From contig NZ_SADT02000001.1 of the NCBI RefSeq assembly GCF_004016445.2, forward strand, positions 1,841,630 to 1,905,629: a DNA stretch of 64,000 nucleotides, written 5' to 3'. Made by a program: the position numbers and the translations under genes. The stretch is from Mesorhizobium sp. M2E.F.Ca.ET.219.01.1.1 (GTDB lineage: Bacteria > Pseudomonadota > Alphaproteobacteria > Rhizobiales > Rhizobiaceae). Under the pieces are notes generated by a model. It was not told the DNA's origin and ran no database searches. It saw only the letters and a program-made list of their open reading frames with translations. Numbering within the stretch: position 1 is the first letter of the stretch; each line of letters opens with the position of its first letter. Of this stretch, positions 9,082-17,866 are shown in pieces.

Positions 9082-9675
9082 ATGGGGGAAAAAGCCTCTT
9101 TAACGAGGCGGGACGCAAGCCTTGACGACGCCTTGAAGCGGGACAATGGCGGCGACTCCGCCGAGCTTGTCGAAATCGCCGGCGCGATCAAATGGTTCGA
9201 CGTGGCCAAGGGCTACGGGTTCATTCTTCCGGACGACGGCGTCTCGGGTGATATCCTCCTCCATGTGACTTGTCTTCGAAAGGACGGCTTCCAGACGGCG
9301 CTCGAGGGCGCGCGGGTCGTCTGCCTGGTGAAACAGGGCGAGCGCGGGCTGCAGGCTTTCCGCGTCCTGTCCATGGATGCCTCGACGGCGGTGCATCCGG
9401 CAGAGCAGGAACAGCGCACCCACGTTACCGTCAGCCCGGAGAGCGGCCTCGAGCGGGCCCTGGTCAAGTGGTTCAACCGCACGAAGGGTTTTGGCTTCCT
9501 GACGAGGGGCGAGGGGACCGAAGATATCTTTGTCCACATGGAAACCTTGCGACGCTACGGCATAACCGAGCTCCGGCCTGGTCAGGTCGTGCTGGTGCGC
9601 TTCGGACGCGGCGACAAAGGCCTTATGGCCGCCGAAATCCACCCCGATATGGGTACCTTGTCGGTCTCGCATTAA
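9082..9675 (+). CDS. Double cold-shock-domain protein
   Basis: A 197-aa nucleic-acid-binding protein with two CSD folds. CSD1 (about 34-100) begins [22 protein letters not shown]2 (about 128-193) begins [19 protein letters not shown] and continues [13 protein letters not shown]. Both keep the KWF and G(Y/F)GF RNP1-like aromatic residues, but in CSD1 RNP2 reads ILLHVTCL rather than the usual DVFVH. The two-domain form is characteristic of alphaproteobacteria. GGGGG sits about 8 bases before ATG at 9082. Expected roles are RNA chaperone or stress regulation; the linker (100-127) is not conserved-looking. Confidence 0.88.
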   Translation: MGEKASLTRRDASLDDALKRDNGGDSAELVEIAGAIKWFDVAKGYGFILPDDGVSGDILLHVTCLRKDGFQTALEGARVVCLVKQGERGLQAFRVLSMDASTAVHPAEQEQRTHVTVSPESGLERALVKWFNRTKGFGFLTRGEGTEDIFVHMETLRRYGITELRPGQVVLVRFGRGDKGLMAAEIHPDMGTLSVSH

Positions 9676-9713
9676 GGGCTTCTTGACGCAGTCGATGAGC
9701 CCTTTGCCGCGAC

Positions 9714-9763
9714 ATGACCATCTTGTCCGAAAACCGGTTCCACTTCCGCGGATCATGGTTTAG
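9714..9763. repeat. Short dispersed palindromic repeat, family B (copy 1)
   Basis: The core CGAAAACCGGTTCCACTT is followed by GCGGATCATGGTTTAG. The same core recurs at 33598-33644 and, inverted, at 45438-45483. It lies between the cold-shock and DUF192 genes. Such elements are frequent in rhizobial intergenic DNA; a role as terminator or REP-like site is inference. Confidence 0.7.
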
Positions 9764-9788
9764 GACGAGCGTCTGGACGAGGTACCCC

Positions 9789-10283
9789 ATGGCTTACCGC
9801 AATTGGCTGACTGCGGGCGCGCTCTGCGCCGCGATCGTTTTCGCCGCCTGTTTCATGGCTGCGAAGCCGAGTTCGGCGGATGCGATGCTACTCCCCATCG
9901 ACCGGACGCCGCTGGTGGTGTCGACCGGTTCGGGCGAGCGTTCCTTCTCCATCGAGATCGCCGATACTTCCGCGGAGCGGGAGGCGGGACTAATGTTTCG
10001 CCGGACGATGGCCGACGATCACGGGATGTTGTTCGTCTTCGACAGAACCGGCGAGGTGGATTTCTGGATGAAGAACACGCCGATGGCTCTCGACCTCGTC
10101 TTTGTCGGCGAGGACGGCCGGATCAAGGCGATCAAGCCTGGCGAGCCCGAGTCCGAGGCGATCATCTCACCCGGACAGCCCGTGCGCTTCGTGCTTGAGT
10201 TGAAGGCAGGCACCGCCGCCAGGGACGGCATTAAGGAAGGCGATCTTTTGCGCCATCCGGCCATCGGCGCCCAATCCAACTGA
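9789..10283 (+). CDS. DUF192 family secreted protein
   Basis: A 164-aa protein: signal peptide or anchor at residues 5-31 (LTAGALCAAIVFAACFMAAKP), then the DUF192 domain. Family hallmarks are FSIEIADTSAEREAGLMFR, MLFVFDRTGEVDFWMKNTPM and LDLVFVGEDGRI. DUF192 proteins are small exported beta-barrel domains of unknown biochemical role. ATG at 9789 follows GAGG by about 6 bases; an upstream in-frame start would translate the family B repeat and is rejected. It ends 10 bases before the next hydrolase gene, so a two-gene operon is likely. Confidence 0.85.
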   Translation: MAYRNWLTAGALCAAIVFAACFMAAKPSSADAMLLPIDRTPLVVSTGSGERSFSIEIADTSAEREAGLMFRRTMADDHGMLFVFDRTGEVDFWMKNTPMALDLVFVGEDGRIKAIKPGEPESEAIISPGQPVRFVLELKAGTAARDGIKEGDLLRHPAIGAQSN

Positions 10284-10293
10284 AAAGCAGCCG

Positions 10294-11061
10294 ATGCAAT
10301 TCCTTTCGCATGACGGTTTCGAACTCGCCTATCTCGATCGCCAGCCGGCCTCGGGACAGGGCGACCCGGTGCTGATGATCCATGGCTTTGCCTCCAGCCA
10401 CTATGTCAACTGGGTCTCGCCGGGCTGGTTCAAGACGCTGAACGACGCCGGTTACAGGGCGATTGCCTTCGACAATCGCGGCCATGGCTCGTCGTCGAAG
10501 AGTTATGACGAGGCCGATTACACGCCGGCCAAGATGGCTTCCGATGCAGCCGCGCTGCTTGATCACCTCGGCATCGAACGCGCCCATGTCATGGGTTATT
10601 CGATGGGCGCGCGGATCTCGGCCTTCCTGGCGCTCTCCAACCCGCAGAAGGTTGCGACGCTGGTGTTCGGCGGCCTCGGCATCGGCATGGTCGACGGCGT
10701 CGGCGACTGGGATCCGATCGCGGCGGCGCTGCTGGCGGAGGACCCCTCGCAAAACACGCATCCGCGCGGACGCTCCTTCCGCGCCTTCGCAGACCAGACG
10801 CGTAGCGACCGGCGCGCGCTCGCGGCGTGCATCGCGACGTCGCGCGAGCTGCTTAGCGAGGCCGACATGGCGCGCATCGCCCAGCCGACGCTGATCGCCG
10901 TCGGGACGAAGGACGATATCGGCGGCTCGCCTGACGAGCTGGCGGCGCTCATGCCCAATGCGAAAGCATTCCATATAGAAGGCCGCGACCACATGCTCGC
11001 CGTCGGCGACAAGAGCTTCAAGCAGCGCGTGCTCGAATTCTACGCCGAAAACCCGCTCTGA
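10294..11061 (+). CDS. Alpha/beta fold hydrolase
   Basis: A 255-aa cytosolic hydrolase. Visible features are the oxyanion block MIHGFASSHYVNW, DNRGHGSS after strand 4, and the nucleophile elbow GYSMGARIS (Ser about residue 98). The acid probably lies in AVGTKDDIGG and the His in EGRDHMLAVGD near the C terminus, so the triad looks complete. It resembles the 3-oxoadipate enol-lactonase/haloperoxidase-like group, but the substrate cannot be assigned. It lies 10 bases downstream of the DUF192 gene. Confidence 0.82.
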   Translation: MQFLSHDGFELAYLDRQPASGQGDPVLMIHGFASSHYVNWVSPGWFKTLNDAGYRAIAFDNRGHGSSSKSYDEADYTPAKMASDAAALLDHLGIERAHVMGYSMGARISAFLALSNPQKVATLVFGGLGIGMVDGVGDWDPIAAALLAEDPSQNTHPRGRSFRAFADQTRSDRRALAACIATSRELLSEADMARIAQPTLIAVGTKDDIGGSPDELAALMPNAKAFHIEGRDHMLAVGDKSFKQRVLEFYAENPL

Positions 11062-11085
11062 GCGCGACGCTCCTCGGCTCACAAA

Positions 11086-11586
11086 ATGGTCGATCTTCTC
11101 GTCACCTACATGGAGATGCTGGCGCCGCCGCAGAGCGCGCCGCTTGCGTCGCCGTCGCCCGGCGCCACGGTGGCGCGCGAAAGGCTCGATCTTTCCTTCT
11201 ATCTCGATCTCTACCGCGCGGTCGGCGGACCGGTGCAATGGGACCAGCGGCTGCGCATGGCGGAAGCGGAACTCGAAACGCTGCTCGCCGACGATGCCAC
11301 GCATATCCACGTGCTGCGCCTCGATGGCGAGGCCGCGGGCTTCTGCGAGTTCAACCATGTCGGGCAGACGGCCATCGAGCTCGTTCACTTCGGGCTGGTC
11401 CCGGCCTTTCAAGGAAAGCGGCTGGGGCCGTTCCTGCTCGACCGGGCGCTGCGCGCGGCGTGGTCGCATCGGTCGGAGCGGGTTTGGCTTCACACCGATA
11501 CGCATGACCACCCGGCCGCTCAGGCGGTCTATGAGCGCGCCGGCTTCAAGGCCTATGCGCGACGGATGGAAACTTTTCCAGACTAG
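11086..11586 (+). CDS. GNAT family N-acetyltransferase
   Basis: A 166-aa protein. The acetyl-CoA-binding region is IELVHFGLVPAFQGKRLGPFLLDRAL (motif A, with the Q/R-x-x-G-x-G/A-like loop), followed by VWLHTDTHDHPAAQAVYERAGFKAY (motif B). The substrate is unknown. No clear Shine-Dalgarno precedes ATG 11086, and ATG 11110 is an alternative. Its last 4 bases overlap the end of the convergent HD-domain gene. Confidence 0.82.
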   Translation: MVDLLVTYMEMLAPPQSAPLASPSPGATVARERLDLSFYLDLYRAVGGPVQWDQRLRMAEAELETLLADDATHIHVLRLDGEAAGFCEFNHVGQTAIELVHFGLVPAFQGKRLGPFLLDRALRAAWSHRSERVWLHTDTHDHPAAQAVYERAGFKAYARRMETFPD

Positions 11587-12188
11587 CCTTTGTCCGGCTG
11601 CAGCGAAGCCAGCGAGCGCTCCAGATTTTTTCGTGCCCTTGCCTCGAACCGATCGCGGAACGATTGCGTGTAGAAAATATGCGGACGGGCGAGGAAATTC
11701 TGCAGGACGGAAGCACGACCGGCGCGCCACATCGGCTCTTCCACCCAGCCATATTCCAGCCGAACCGCCTTCTCATAGGCATCGAAGACCGCAGGTTCGG
11801 CGCCGAGGATCGCCAGATCCATGTCGAGCAGAAGAGCGGCATCGTTGAGCGCGTCCTCATCGCGGAAAGGCGGCAACTGGTGCGTGGCGGTGGCGTTGAT
11901 CATGGCCGCTATGCGGGCGAGGCGGTGGGGATCGATGCGCGCGGCGAGCCTTTTCTCGGCCAGTTCGGCGCTTTTTGCCTCATTGTCCTTGGCGCGGCTG
12001 TCATAGATTGCATCGTGGAACCAGATCGCCGCCTCGACGGCCTCTGGATCGTCGAGCAGGCCCCGGTATTCTTCAGTCAGCGCCAGCATCGCCTGAATGT
12101 GGGCCAGGCCGTGGTAGTGGCGATCTTCGGAGCTATAGAGCGCGGCAAGCTCGCTTTTCAGCGCTTCGTCGATCAAGGATCGTTGCAT
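11583..12188 (-). CDS. HD-domain protein (predicted metal-dependent phosphohydrolase)
   Basis: A 201-aa protein with the HD signature in YHGLAHIQAML (first His) and AIWFHDAIYDS (the HD pair), followed by MINATATHQ with a further possible ligand and DLAILGAEPAVFDAYEKAVRLEY. This pattern belongs to the small stand-alone HD family often annotated N-methyl-D-aspartate receptor NMDAR2C-like, whose activity is unproven. ATG at 12186-12188 with GGAAAGG upstream removes a 42-residue extension. The stop overlaps the convergent GNAT gene. Confidence 0.8.
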   Translation of the reverse strand: MQRSLIDEALKSELAALYSSEDRHYHGLAHIQAMLALTEEYRGLLDDPEAVEAAIWFHDAIYDSRAKDNEAKSAELAEKRLAARIDPHRLARIAAMINATATHQLPPFRDEDALNDAALLLDMDLAILGAEPAVFDAYEKAVRLEYGWVEEPMWRAGRASVLQNFLARPHIFYTQSFRDRFEARARKNLERSLASLQPDKG

Positions 12189-12334
12189 GGCTGGCCTTTC
12201 CAGGAGCCGTTTGGCGCGGGCGAGGGAGAATGTCGCCCAGCACGGCCGCAAATGCCAGCCGGCATCGGCGAGCGGTTGACCAAACGACAAGACGGCTGGA
12301 AGCTGCCGCGTCACTCAAACCGGAGGAGTTTGGC

Positions 12335-12970
12335 ATGACCAGCATCGAGAAAGCGAAACCAGGCACGATCGACATGAAGCTGGAGGCTGTCGTCATCCCC
12401 GTCTCGGACGTCGATCGGTCCAAGAATTTCTATGCAGGGCTAGGCTGGCGGCTCGACGCTGATTTCGTCGTTGGCGACACGTTTCGCGTCGTCCAGTTCA
12501 CGCCACCCGGCTCACCGTGCTCGATCCATTTCGGCAAGGGATTGACGCCGGCGCCACCCGGCTCGGCAAAAGTGCTTTATCTTATCGTGTCCGACATCGA
12601 GGCGGCCCATGCCGAGCTGGTTGCGCGCGGCGTCCAGGCAAGCGAGGTGTTCCATCGCAACGGCCCCGGCCAGCCGGCGATCAAGGGCCGGCATCCGGAG
12701 GGGCGCAGCTATTCCTCGTTCGTCACCTTCAGCGATCCGGACGGCAATGGCTGGCTGCTGCAGGAGATCACCCAGCGGTTACCCGGCCGCGTCGATGCGC
12801 GCGATACGGTGTTCGCGTCGTCGGCCGAGCTTGCCGCCGCGCTTCGGCGGGCGGCGGCCGCCCATGGTGAGCACGAGAAGCGAACCGGCGGGGAATACGA
12901 CAAGAATTGGCCCGACTGGTACGCCGAATACATGGTTGCCGAGCACGCCGGCGCAATGTTGCCGACCTGA
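12335..12970 (+). CDS. VOC (glyoxalase/dioxygenase superfamily) protein
   Basis: A 211-aa protein: one VOC domain (about 14-150), MKLEAVVIPVSDVDRSKNFYAGLGW to FSDPDGNGWLLQEIT, with the last block bearing the usual metal-ligand Glu. A C-terminal tail of about 55 residues (SSAELAAALRRAAAAHGEHEK...NWPDWYAEYMVAEHAG) is helical and distinctive. Substrate unknown. GGAGGAG about 7 bases upstream fixes ATG 12335. Divergent from the HD gene. Confidence 0.82.
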   Translation: MTSIEKAKPGTIDMKLEAVVIPVSDVDRSKNFYAGLGWRLDADFVVGDTFRVVQFTPPGSPCSIHFGKGLTPAPPGSAKVLYLIVSDIEAAHAELVARGVQASEVFHRNGPGQPAIKGRHPEGRSYSSFVTFSDPDGNGWLLQEITQRLPGRVDARDTVFASSAELAAALRRAAAAHGEHEKRTGGEYDKNWPDWYAEYMVAEHAGAMLPT

Positions 12971-13184
12971 TCCTTGAGGTGCAGCCGGGGCCATTTTTCG
13001 ACAGGCGGGCGCCGAAGGCAGGACATTTCGGCGCCTATCCCCCAGCAAGGGTTCGTTTTCCATCATCGCTTGAATTTGCGTGAACCAGGTCCATTTGAAC
13101 GAACACTAAGGAAAATTGAGTTCAACCGTGCTATGATCTGGCCTATATGTGCCGCCGGAGAATGAGCAAGGCCGGAGAGCGTCG

Positions 13185-14033
13185 ATGAACAGCATTACGA
13201 TTGCCCGCCCCAGCATGGTGCAGCCGGTCGATCCGATCTGGCGGTCGATCCGGGACGAAGCGATGGAGGCGGTGAACCGCGATCCGTTGCTTGCGGCCTT
13301 CCTCTATTCCACCATCCTCAACCAGGAGAGCCTGGAAGAAGCGGTGATCCACCGGCTTGCCGAGCGCCTGGCACATCAGGACATCGGGTCCGACCTCATC
13401 CGCCAGACCTTCAAGGCGATGCTGGACGACGACCCGGATTGGAGCACCACGGTTCGCGTCGACATCCAGGCCTATTACGACCGCGACCCGGCCTGCGACC
13501 GCTTCATCATGCCGGTCCTCTATTTCAAGGGTTTTCACGCCATCCAGACGCACCGGCTGGCACACTGGCTGTGGAATCAGGGCCGCAGGGATTTCGCGCT
13601 CTATCTGCAGAGCCGCTCGTCCTCCGTGTTCCAGACCGACATCAATCCGGCGGCCCGCATCGGCAAGGGCATCTTCCTCGACCACGCCACGGGCTTGGTC
13701 GTCGGCCAGACGGCCGTCATCGAGGACGACGTCTCGATCCTGCATGGGGTGACGCTGGGCGGTACCGGCAAGGCCAGTGGCGACCGCCATCCGAAGATCC
13801 GCCGCGGCGTTCTGATCGGCGCCGGCGCCAAGATCCTCGGCAATATCGAGGTCGGCCATTGCTCGAAGATCGCCGCCGGCTCGGTGGTGCTGTCGCCCGT
13901 CCCGCACAACAAGACGGTCGCCGGCGTGCCCGCGCGTGTCGTCGGCGAGACCGGCTGCGACCAGCCTTCGCGGCAGATGGACCAGCTCCTGCCGTCGCAG
14001 AGCATGGATCACGTGGTCAGCTTCGACATCTGA
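13185..14033 (+). CDS. cysE: Serine O-acetyltransferase
   Basis: Acetylates serine with acetyl-CoA, the first step of cysteine synthesis. The 282 aa contain the N-terminal helical domain (DPIWRSIRDEAMEAVNRDPLLAAFLYSTILNQ) and the left-handed beta-helix of hexapeptide repeats from about 150 to 245, with FLDHATGLVVGQTAVIEDDVSILHGVTLGG carrying the catalytic His region, and KTVAGVPARVV closing it. GGAGAG lies about 6 bases before ATG 13185. It stands as a single unit, with DUF3126 148 bases downstream. Confidence 0.93.
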   Translation: MNSITIARPSMVQPVDPIWRSIRDEAMEAVNRDPLLAAFLYSTILNQESLEEAVIHRLAERLAHQDIGSDLIRQTFKAMLDDDPDWSTTVRVDIQAYYDRDPACDRFIMPVLYFKGFHAIQTHRLAHWLWNQGRRDFALYLQSRSSSVFQTDINPAARIGKGIFLDHATGLVVGQTAVIEDDVSILHGVTLGGTGKASGDRHPKIRRGVLIGAGAKILGNIEVGHCSKIAAGSVVLSPVPHNKTVAGVPARVVGETGCDQPSRQMDQLLPSQSMDHVVSFDI

Positions 14034-14181
14034 CCGACCGCTTACCGCTGGCGGCCGAACGGGTCGCCAGTTCCGCCTGGCTGTTCTCCCATGTTATCCT
14101 GCCGGCTTGCCTTTACATGGCCATTGTTGGCGTGTCAGAAGCGCGTTCCCACGAACAAGGCCGACATTTCGGAGAAGACTT

Positions 14182-14385
14182 TTGAAGCCTGACGAAATCA
14201 GAAAGCTGGACGCCTATTTCAAGCGCGTCTTCCAGAACCCCAAGCTGCAGGTCAAGGCGCGTCCGCGCAAGGAAGACTCGGCCGAGGTTTATGTCGGCGA
14301 CGAATTCCTCGGCATCGTCTTCAAGGACGAGGACGACGGCGACTACAATTTCTCGATGGCCATTCTCGACATCGACCTGGGCTAA
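14182..14385 (+). CDS. DUF3126 family protein with a TTG start
   Basis: A 67-aa protein, all conserved-looking: KPDEIRKLDAYFKRVFQNP, SAEVYVGDEFLGIVFKDEDDGD and FSMAILDIDL. No ATG or GTG fits; a TTG at 14182 lies 7 bases after GGAG and gives the expected MKPDEIRKLD N terminus. The family occurs in alphaproteobacteria, often near cysE, and has no known function. Its small acidic C terminus suggests a soluble protein. Confidence 0.8.
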   Translation: MKPDEIRKLDAYFKRVFQNPKLQVKARPRKEDSAEVYVGDEFLGIVFKDEDDGDYNFSMAILDIDLG

Positions 14386-14456
14386 GCCGGCAACAAAATG
14401 CGGCCGGTGCGCGGCAAGGCGGCCCGGCCGGCTGCAACCGATAGGCGAGTTTTCGC

Positions 14457-15044
14457 CTAATCTTGGCATTGCCGGGGAATTTGCACCCGCCGCCAGCTGG
14501 TCGAGCCTTCCCGCACCACCACCCGGCGCGCCACTGTTCCATATGAAGGCGGGATTTCCCGGATGCGGACTTGCTGCGGCCGCACCAGCACTTCGTGGGC
14601 AACCGCTTCATATTCCGCCGGCTGAACGACGCGCCGGACGCGCCCCGGCTGGACCACGACCGTTTCGGCCACACGCGCATAGCGGGCCTTGCGCCAGACC
14701 TTGCACAGCACCTTGCGGCCATGGATGACGCGCCACTCCCAGGCATAGCCGCCATCATCGACCTTGACCGTGTGGTAGACCGTGCGTGTCACCGCCGGCA
14801 TGGTCTCATAGGTGACGCGCGGCGGCGCGATCTGGTCCACGCTTTGATAGGAGCCGAAGATCGGCGCGTCGTAATCGACCACCTGTCCGCCGGGGCTCAC
14901 CATCACATCCTCGTAGACGGTGTCATAGAGCGCCGGCCTGTGGATCGGCTCGTAGCATTCGAGCGCGCGGCCACCAGCGGCGGTTCCTGAGATGCTGGCA
15001 AGCATCGCGACCGCCGCCAGCGATGCGGAGTGTTTGCGGATCAT
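14457..15044 (-). CDS. Secreted hypothetical protein with repeated R-x-V-x-V-x-P segments
   Basis: A 195-aa protein starting with a signal peptide (MIRKHSASLAAVAMLASISGTAAGG). The mature chain repeats short strand-like units around VMVSPGGQVVDYDAP, VYHTVKVDDGGY, VVVQPGRVRRVV, VLVRPQQVRIREI and RRVVVREGSTSW, suggesting a repetitive beta structure. Two cysteines near the start (one mature) and one close to the C terminus may form a bond. ATG 15042-15044 follows GGGGGAA. Function unknown; probably periplasmic or envelope. Orientation is convergent with DUF3126. Confidence 0.7.
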   Translation of the reverse strand: MIRKHSASLAAVAMLASISGTAAGGRALECYEPIHRPALYDTVYEDVMVSPGGQVVDYDAPIFGSYQSVDQIAPPRVTYETMPAVTRTVYHTVKVDDGGYAWEWRVIHGRKVLCKVWRKARYARVAETVVVQPGRVRRVVQPAEYEAVAHEVLVRPQQVRIREIPPSYGTVARRVVVREGSTSWRRVQIPRQCQD

Positions 15045-15390
15045 GACATTCCCCCGTTGAAAAAGGACGCCTTCACAACGCAGGACTGTAGCGGAAGGTC
15101 CAGGGTCGGACAGTGATTTCAAGGCTTTTCGTTAAGCGGCGCGGTTAAGGAATTGCTACCTTGCGGATGGCTTCGTCCGGCCAACCAGGACCGAAGCCGT
15201 CTCGCGCGATCAAATCAACCGTGTTTCTCAGGCCTGCAGCGCTTTACTCGACTTAACCAGATGGCTAGGAGAGGCGGCCTTGCGCTAGGGTGAGCCGGCA
15301 TCCTATTTAGGTCATAACCGGTCCAGAACGATTCCGCGCCATTGCTCGTCTACCAAGGTGCCGGAAATCCATCTCCAACAAGGGTAGTCC
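15045..15390. other. Intergenic region before clpP
   Basis: About 345 bases, divergent between the secreted repeat protein and clpP. The right half carries a heat-shock-like promoter at 15279-15308. The left half holds the leader of the minus-strand gene. No reading frame looks coding. Confidence 0.6.
15279..15308 (+). promoter_or_regulatory. Candidate sigma-32 (RpoH) promoter of clpP
   Basis: CTTGCG (15279-15284), 17 bases, then CCTATTT (15302-15308). This matches the alphaproteobacterial RpoH pattern CTTGAA-N17-CYTATNT at nearly every conserved position, and lies about 80 bases before the clpP ATG. Heat-shock control of clpP is expected from the family. Confidence 0.5.
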
Positions 15391-16026
15391 ATGAAGAACC
15401 CCGTTGAAACCTACATGAACCTCGTTCCGATGGTGGTCGAGCAGACCAATCGCGGCGAGCGCGCCTATGACATTTTCTCGCGTCTCTTGAAGGAACGCAT
15501 CATCTTCATCACCGGCCCGGTCGAGGACGGGATGGCGACGCTGGTTTGTGCACAGCTTTTGTTCCTCGAGGCGGAGAACCCCAAGAAGGAAATCAACCTC
15601 TACATCAATTCGCCGGGCGGCGTCGTCACCTCGGGCATGGCGATCTACGACACCATGCAGTTCATCAAGCCGGCCGTGTCGACGCTCTGCATCGGCCAGG
15701 CAGCCTCGATGGGATCGCTGCTTCTAACCGCCGGCCACAAGGACATGCGTTTCGCCACGCCGAACGCCCGGATCATGGTCCATCAGCCGTCCGGTGGCTT
15801 CCAGGGTCAGGCGTCGGACATCGAACGTCATGCGCAGGACATCATCAAGCTGAAGCGCCGCTTGAACGAGGTCTATGTCAAGCATACCGGCAAGAGCTAT
15901 GAGGAGATCGAGCGGACGCTCGACCGCGACCACTTCATGACCGCGGACGAGGCCAGGGACTTCGGTCTGATCGACAAGGTCATTTCGAGCCGCGAAGCGG
16001 CCGAGACGGTCGCTGCTTCGGCCTGA
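15391..16026 (+). CDS. clpP: ATP-dependent Clp protease proteolytic subunit
   Basis: Serine peptidase that forms the tetradecameric chamber of ClpXP/ClpAP. The 211 aa show the catalytic Ser in [11 protein letters not shown] (about 106), His in [11 protein letters not shown] (about 131) and Asp in TLDRDHFM (about 180). The N terminus ([19 protein letters not shown]) includes the short propeptide-like segment and axial loop. It is followed at 16318 by clpX and then lon and HU, the standard rhizobial order. The adaptor ClpS is not in the window. Confidence 0.97.
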   Translation: MKNPVETYMNLVPMVVEQTNRGERAYDIFSRLLKERIIFITGPVEDGMATLVCAQLLFLEAENPKKEINLYINSPGGVVTSGMAIYDTMQFIKPAVSTLCIGQAASMGSLLLTAGHKDMRFATPNARIMVHQPSGGFQGQASDIERHAQDIIKLKRRLNEVYVKHTGKSYEEIERTLDRDHFMTADEARDFGLIDKVISSREAAETVAASA

Positions 16027-16317
16027 CATCAGCAGCAAATGACGGCATAACGCGGTTTTGGCGCGCCTTGCGGCATTTCGGCCACATTTGGCTGTTCCCT
16101 CAGGCGTCGGGATTGCCTACGTTAAGGCTATGTTGATTTTCGACGGCTTAGCTTTGAATGGGGTTGCAGCGAATCATTGCCGCGTTTTCTGATTTCGTGT
16201 TTCGTACGGAACGCGCTGTGTGAGCCGGGACACTGGCGGTGGCGGATTCCCGCGATAGATTGGTGAGACGTCACTGAAAGCCAGACCACCGGCGGGCGTT
16301 GGTGAAAGGACAGAAAA

Positions 16318-17592
16318 ATGAGCAAGGTCGGCAATAATGGCGGTGACTCCAAGAACACCCTTTACTGCTCGTTTTGCGGCAAGAGCCAGCACGAAGTCCG
16401 CAAGCTGATCGCCGGCCCGACCGTCTTCATCTGCGACGAGTGCGTCGAACTCTGCATGGACATCATCCGCGAGGAGAACAAGACCTCGATGGTGAAGTCG
16501 CGCGAGGGCGTGCCGACACCGCAGGAGATCCTCAAGGTCCTCGACGACTATGTCATCGGCCAGCCTTACGCCAAGCGCGTGCTGTCGGTGGCGGTGCACA
16601 ACCACTACAAGCGCCTCGCGCATGCCGGCAAGAACAACGACGTGGAGTTGGCGAAGTCGAACATCCTTTTGATCGGCCCGACCGGTTGCGGCAAGACGCT
16701 GCTGGCGCAGACGCTCGCCCGCATCATCGACGTGCCCTTCACCATGGCCGACGCCACGACGCTGACCGAAGCCGGCTACGTCGGCGAGGATGTCGAGAAC
16801 ATCATCCTGAAGCTGTTGCAGTCGGCCGACTATAATGTCGAGCGCGCCCAGCGCGGCATCGTCTATATCGACGAAATCGACAAGATCTCGCGCAAGTCGG
16901 ACAATCCCTCGATCACCCGCGACGTGTCGGGCGAGGGCGTGCAGCAGGCGCTCCTGAAGATCATGGAAGGCACGGTCGCCTCGGTGCCGCCGCAGGGCGG
17001 CCGCAAGCATCCGCAGCAGGAATTCCTGCAGGTCGACACCGCCAACATCCTGTTCATCTGCGGCGGCGCCTTCGCGGGCCTCGACAAGATCATCTCGGAT
17101 CGCGGCCGCAAGACCTCGATCGGCTTCGGCGCGACCGTGGCCTCGCCCGAGGATCGGCGCACCGGCGACCTGTTCCGCCAGGTCGAGCCGGAGGATCTGT
17201 TGAAATTCGGCCTGATACCGGAATTCGTCGGCCGTTTGCCGGTCCTGGCGACGCTTGAAGACCTTGACGAGCCGGCGCTGATCCAGATCCTGACCGAGCC
17301 GAAGAACGCGCTGGTCAAGCAGTACCAGCGGCTGTTCGAGATGGAGAATGTCGACCTGACGTTCCATGAGAACGCGCTGTCGGCGATCGCCAAGCGCGCC
17401 ATCGAGCGCAAGACCGGCGCGCGCGGCCTGCGCTCCATCATGGAAGCGATTCTTCTCGACACCATGTTCGAGCTGCCGGCGCTGGAAGGCGTGCGCGAAG
17501 TGGTGATTTCGGAAGAGGTGGTGTCCGGCAACGCAAGGCCGCTCTACATCTATTCCGAGCAGAAGGAAAAGAAGGGCAATGTCAGCGCCTGA
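16318..17592 (+). CDS. clpX: ATP-dependent Clp protease ATP-binding subunit
   Basis: AAA+ unfoldase that feeds substrates into ClpP. The 424 aa begin with the zinc-binding domain, with cysteines in YCSFCGKSQ and ICDECVELC (residues about 15-44). Then come Walker A GPTGCGKT (about 120-127), Walker [11 protein letters not shown] (about 180-190), sensor and arginine-finger regions, and the C-terminal small domain. The IGF loop that docks ClpP is seen as SIGFGA (about 267). ATG 16318 has AAAGGA upstream. The interval from clpP is 291 bases, so an own promoter is possible. Confidence 0.97.
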   Translation: MSKVGNNGGDSKNTLYCSFCGKSQHEVRKLIAGPTVFICDECVELCMDIIREENKTSMVKSREGVPTPQEILKVLDDYVIGQPYAKRVLSVAVHNHYKRLAHAGKNNDVELAKSNILLIGPTGCGKTLLAQTLARIIDVPFTMADATTLTEAGYVGEDVENIILKLLQSADYNVERAQRGIVYIDEIDKISRKSDNPSITRDVSGEGVQQALLKIMEGTVASVPPQGGRKHPQQEFLQVDTANILFICGGAFAGLDKIISDRGRKTSIGFGATVASPEDRRTGDLFRQVEPEDLLKFGLIPEFVGRLPVLATLEDLDEPALIQILTEPKNALVKQYQRLFEMENVDLTFHENALSAIAKRAIERKTGARGLRSIMEAILLDTMFELPALEGVREVVISEEVVSGNARPLYIYSEQKEKKGNVSA

Positions 17593-17620
17593 AATGGCAC
17601 TGGACCCGTCATTTTTATGG

Positions 17621-17646
17621 AACGGCGCCCGCGTGGCGCCGTTTTG
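17621..17646 (+). terminator. Rho-independent terminator after clpX
   Basis: AACGGCGCC and GGCGCCGTT form a 9-bp GC-rich stem with a CGCGT loop, followed by a short T run. It is 28 bases after the clpX stop, so clpX ends its own transcript and lon starts a new one. Confidence 0.85.
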
Positions 17647-17866
17647 CTGTCAACGGGGCGGGGATAAGCGATGGAACGGGTCGAGCGACCGTGTTAACCC
17701 TTGATCTTTGCCCCGGCTGCATCCACCTAACAGCAGAAGGCCGAGGCGCCGAATTCTGTGCTGTAAAACTCCCGTCACAAACGGTGGTAGGCGGAACGAT
17801 ACTCGGTCGTTAATATGAGATTCGCGGTTGGCTAAAATAAGCGGCCGCGACATGAAAGGTTGGACA

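Noticed and set aside
10231..11730. A 499-codon minus-strand frame across the hydrolase and GNAT genes
   Set aside because: Antisense shadow of two well-supported genes with proper motifs.
17828..17866. Upstream ATGs as the lon start
   Set aside because: No ribosome site before 17828; AAAGG precedes the ATG at 17867.
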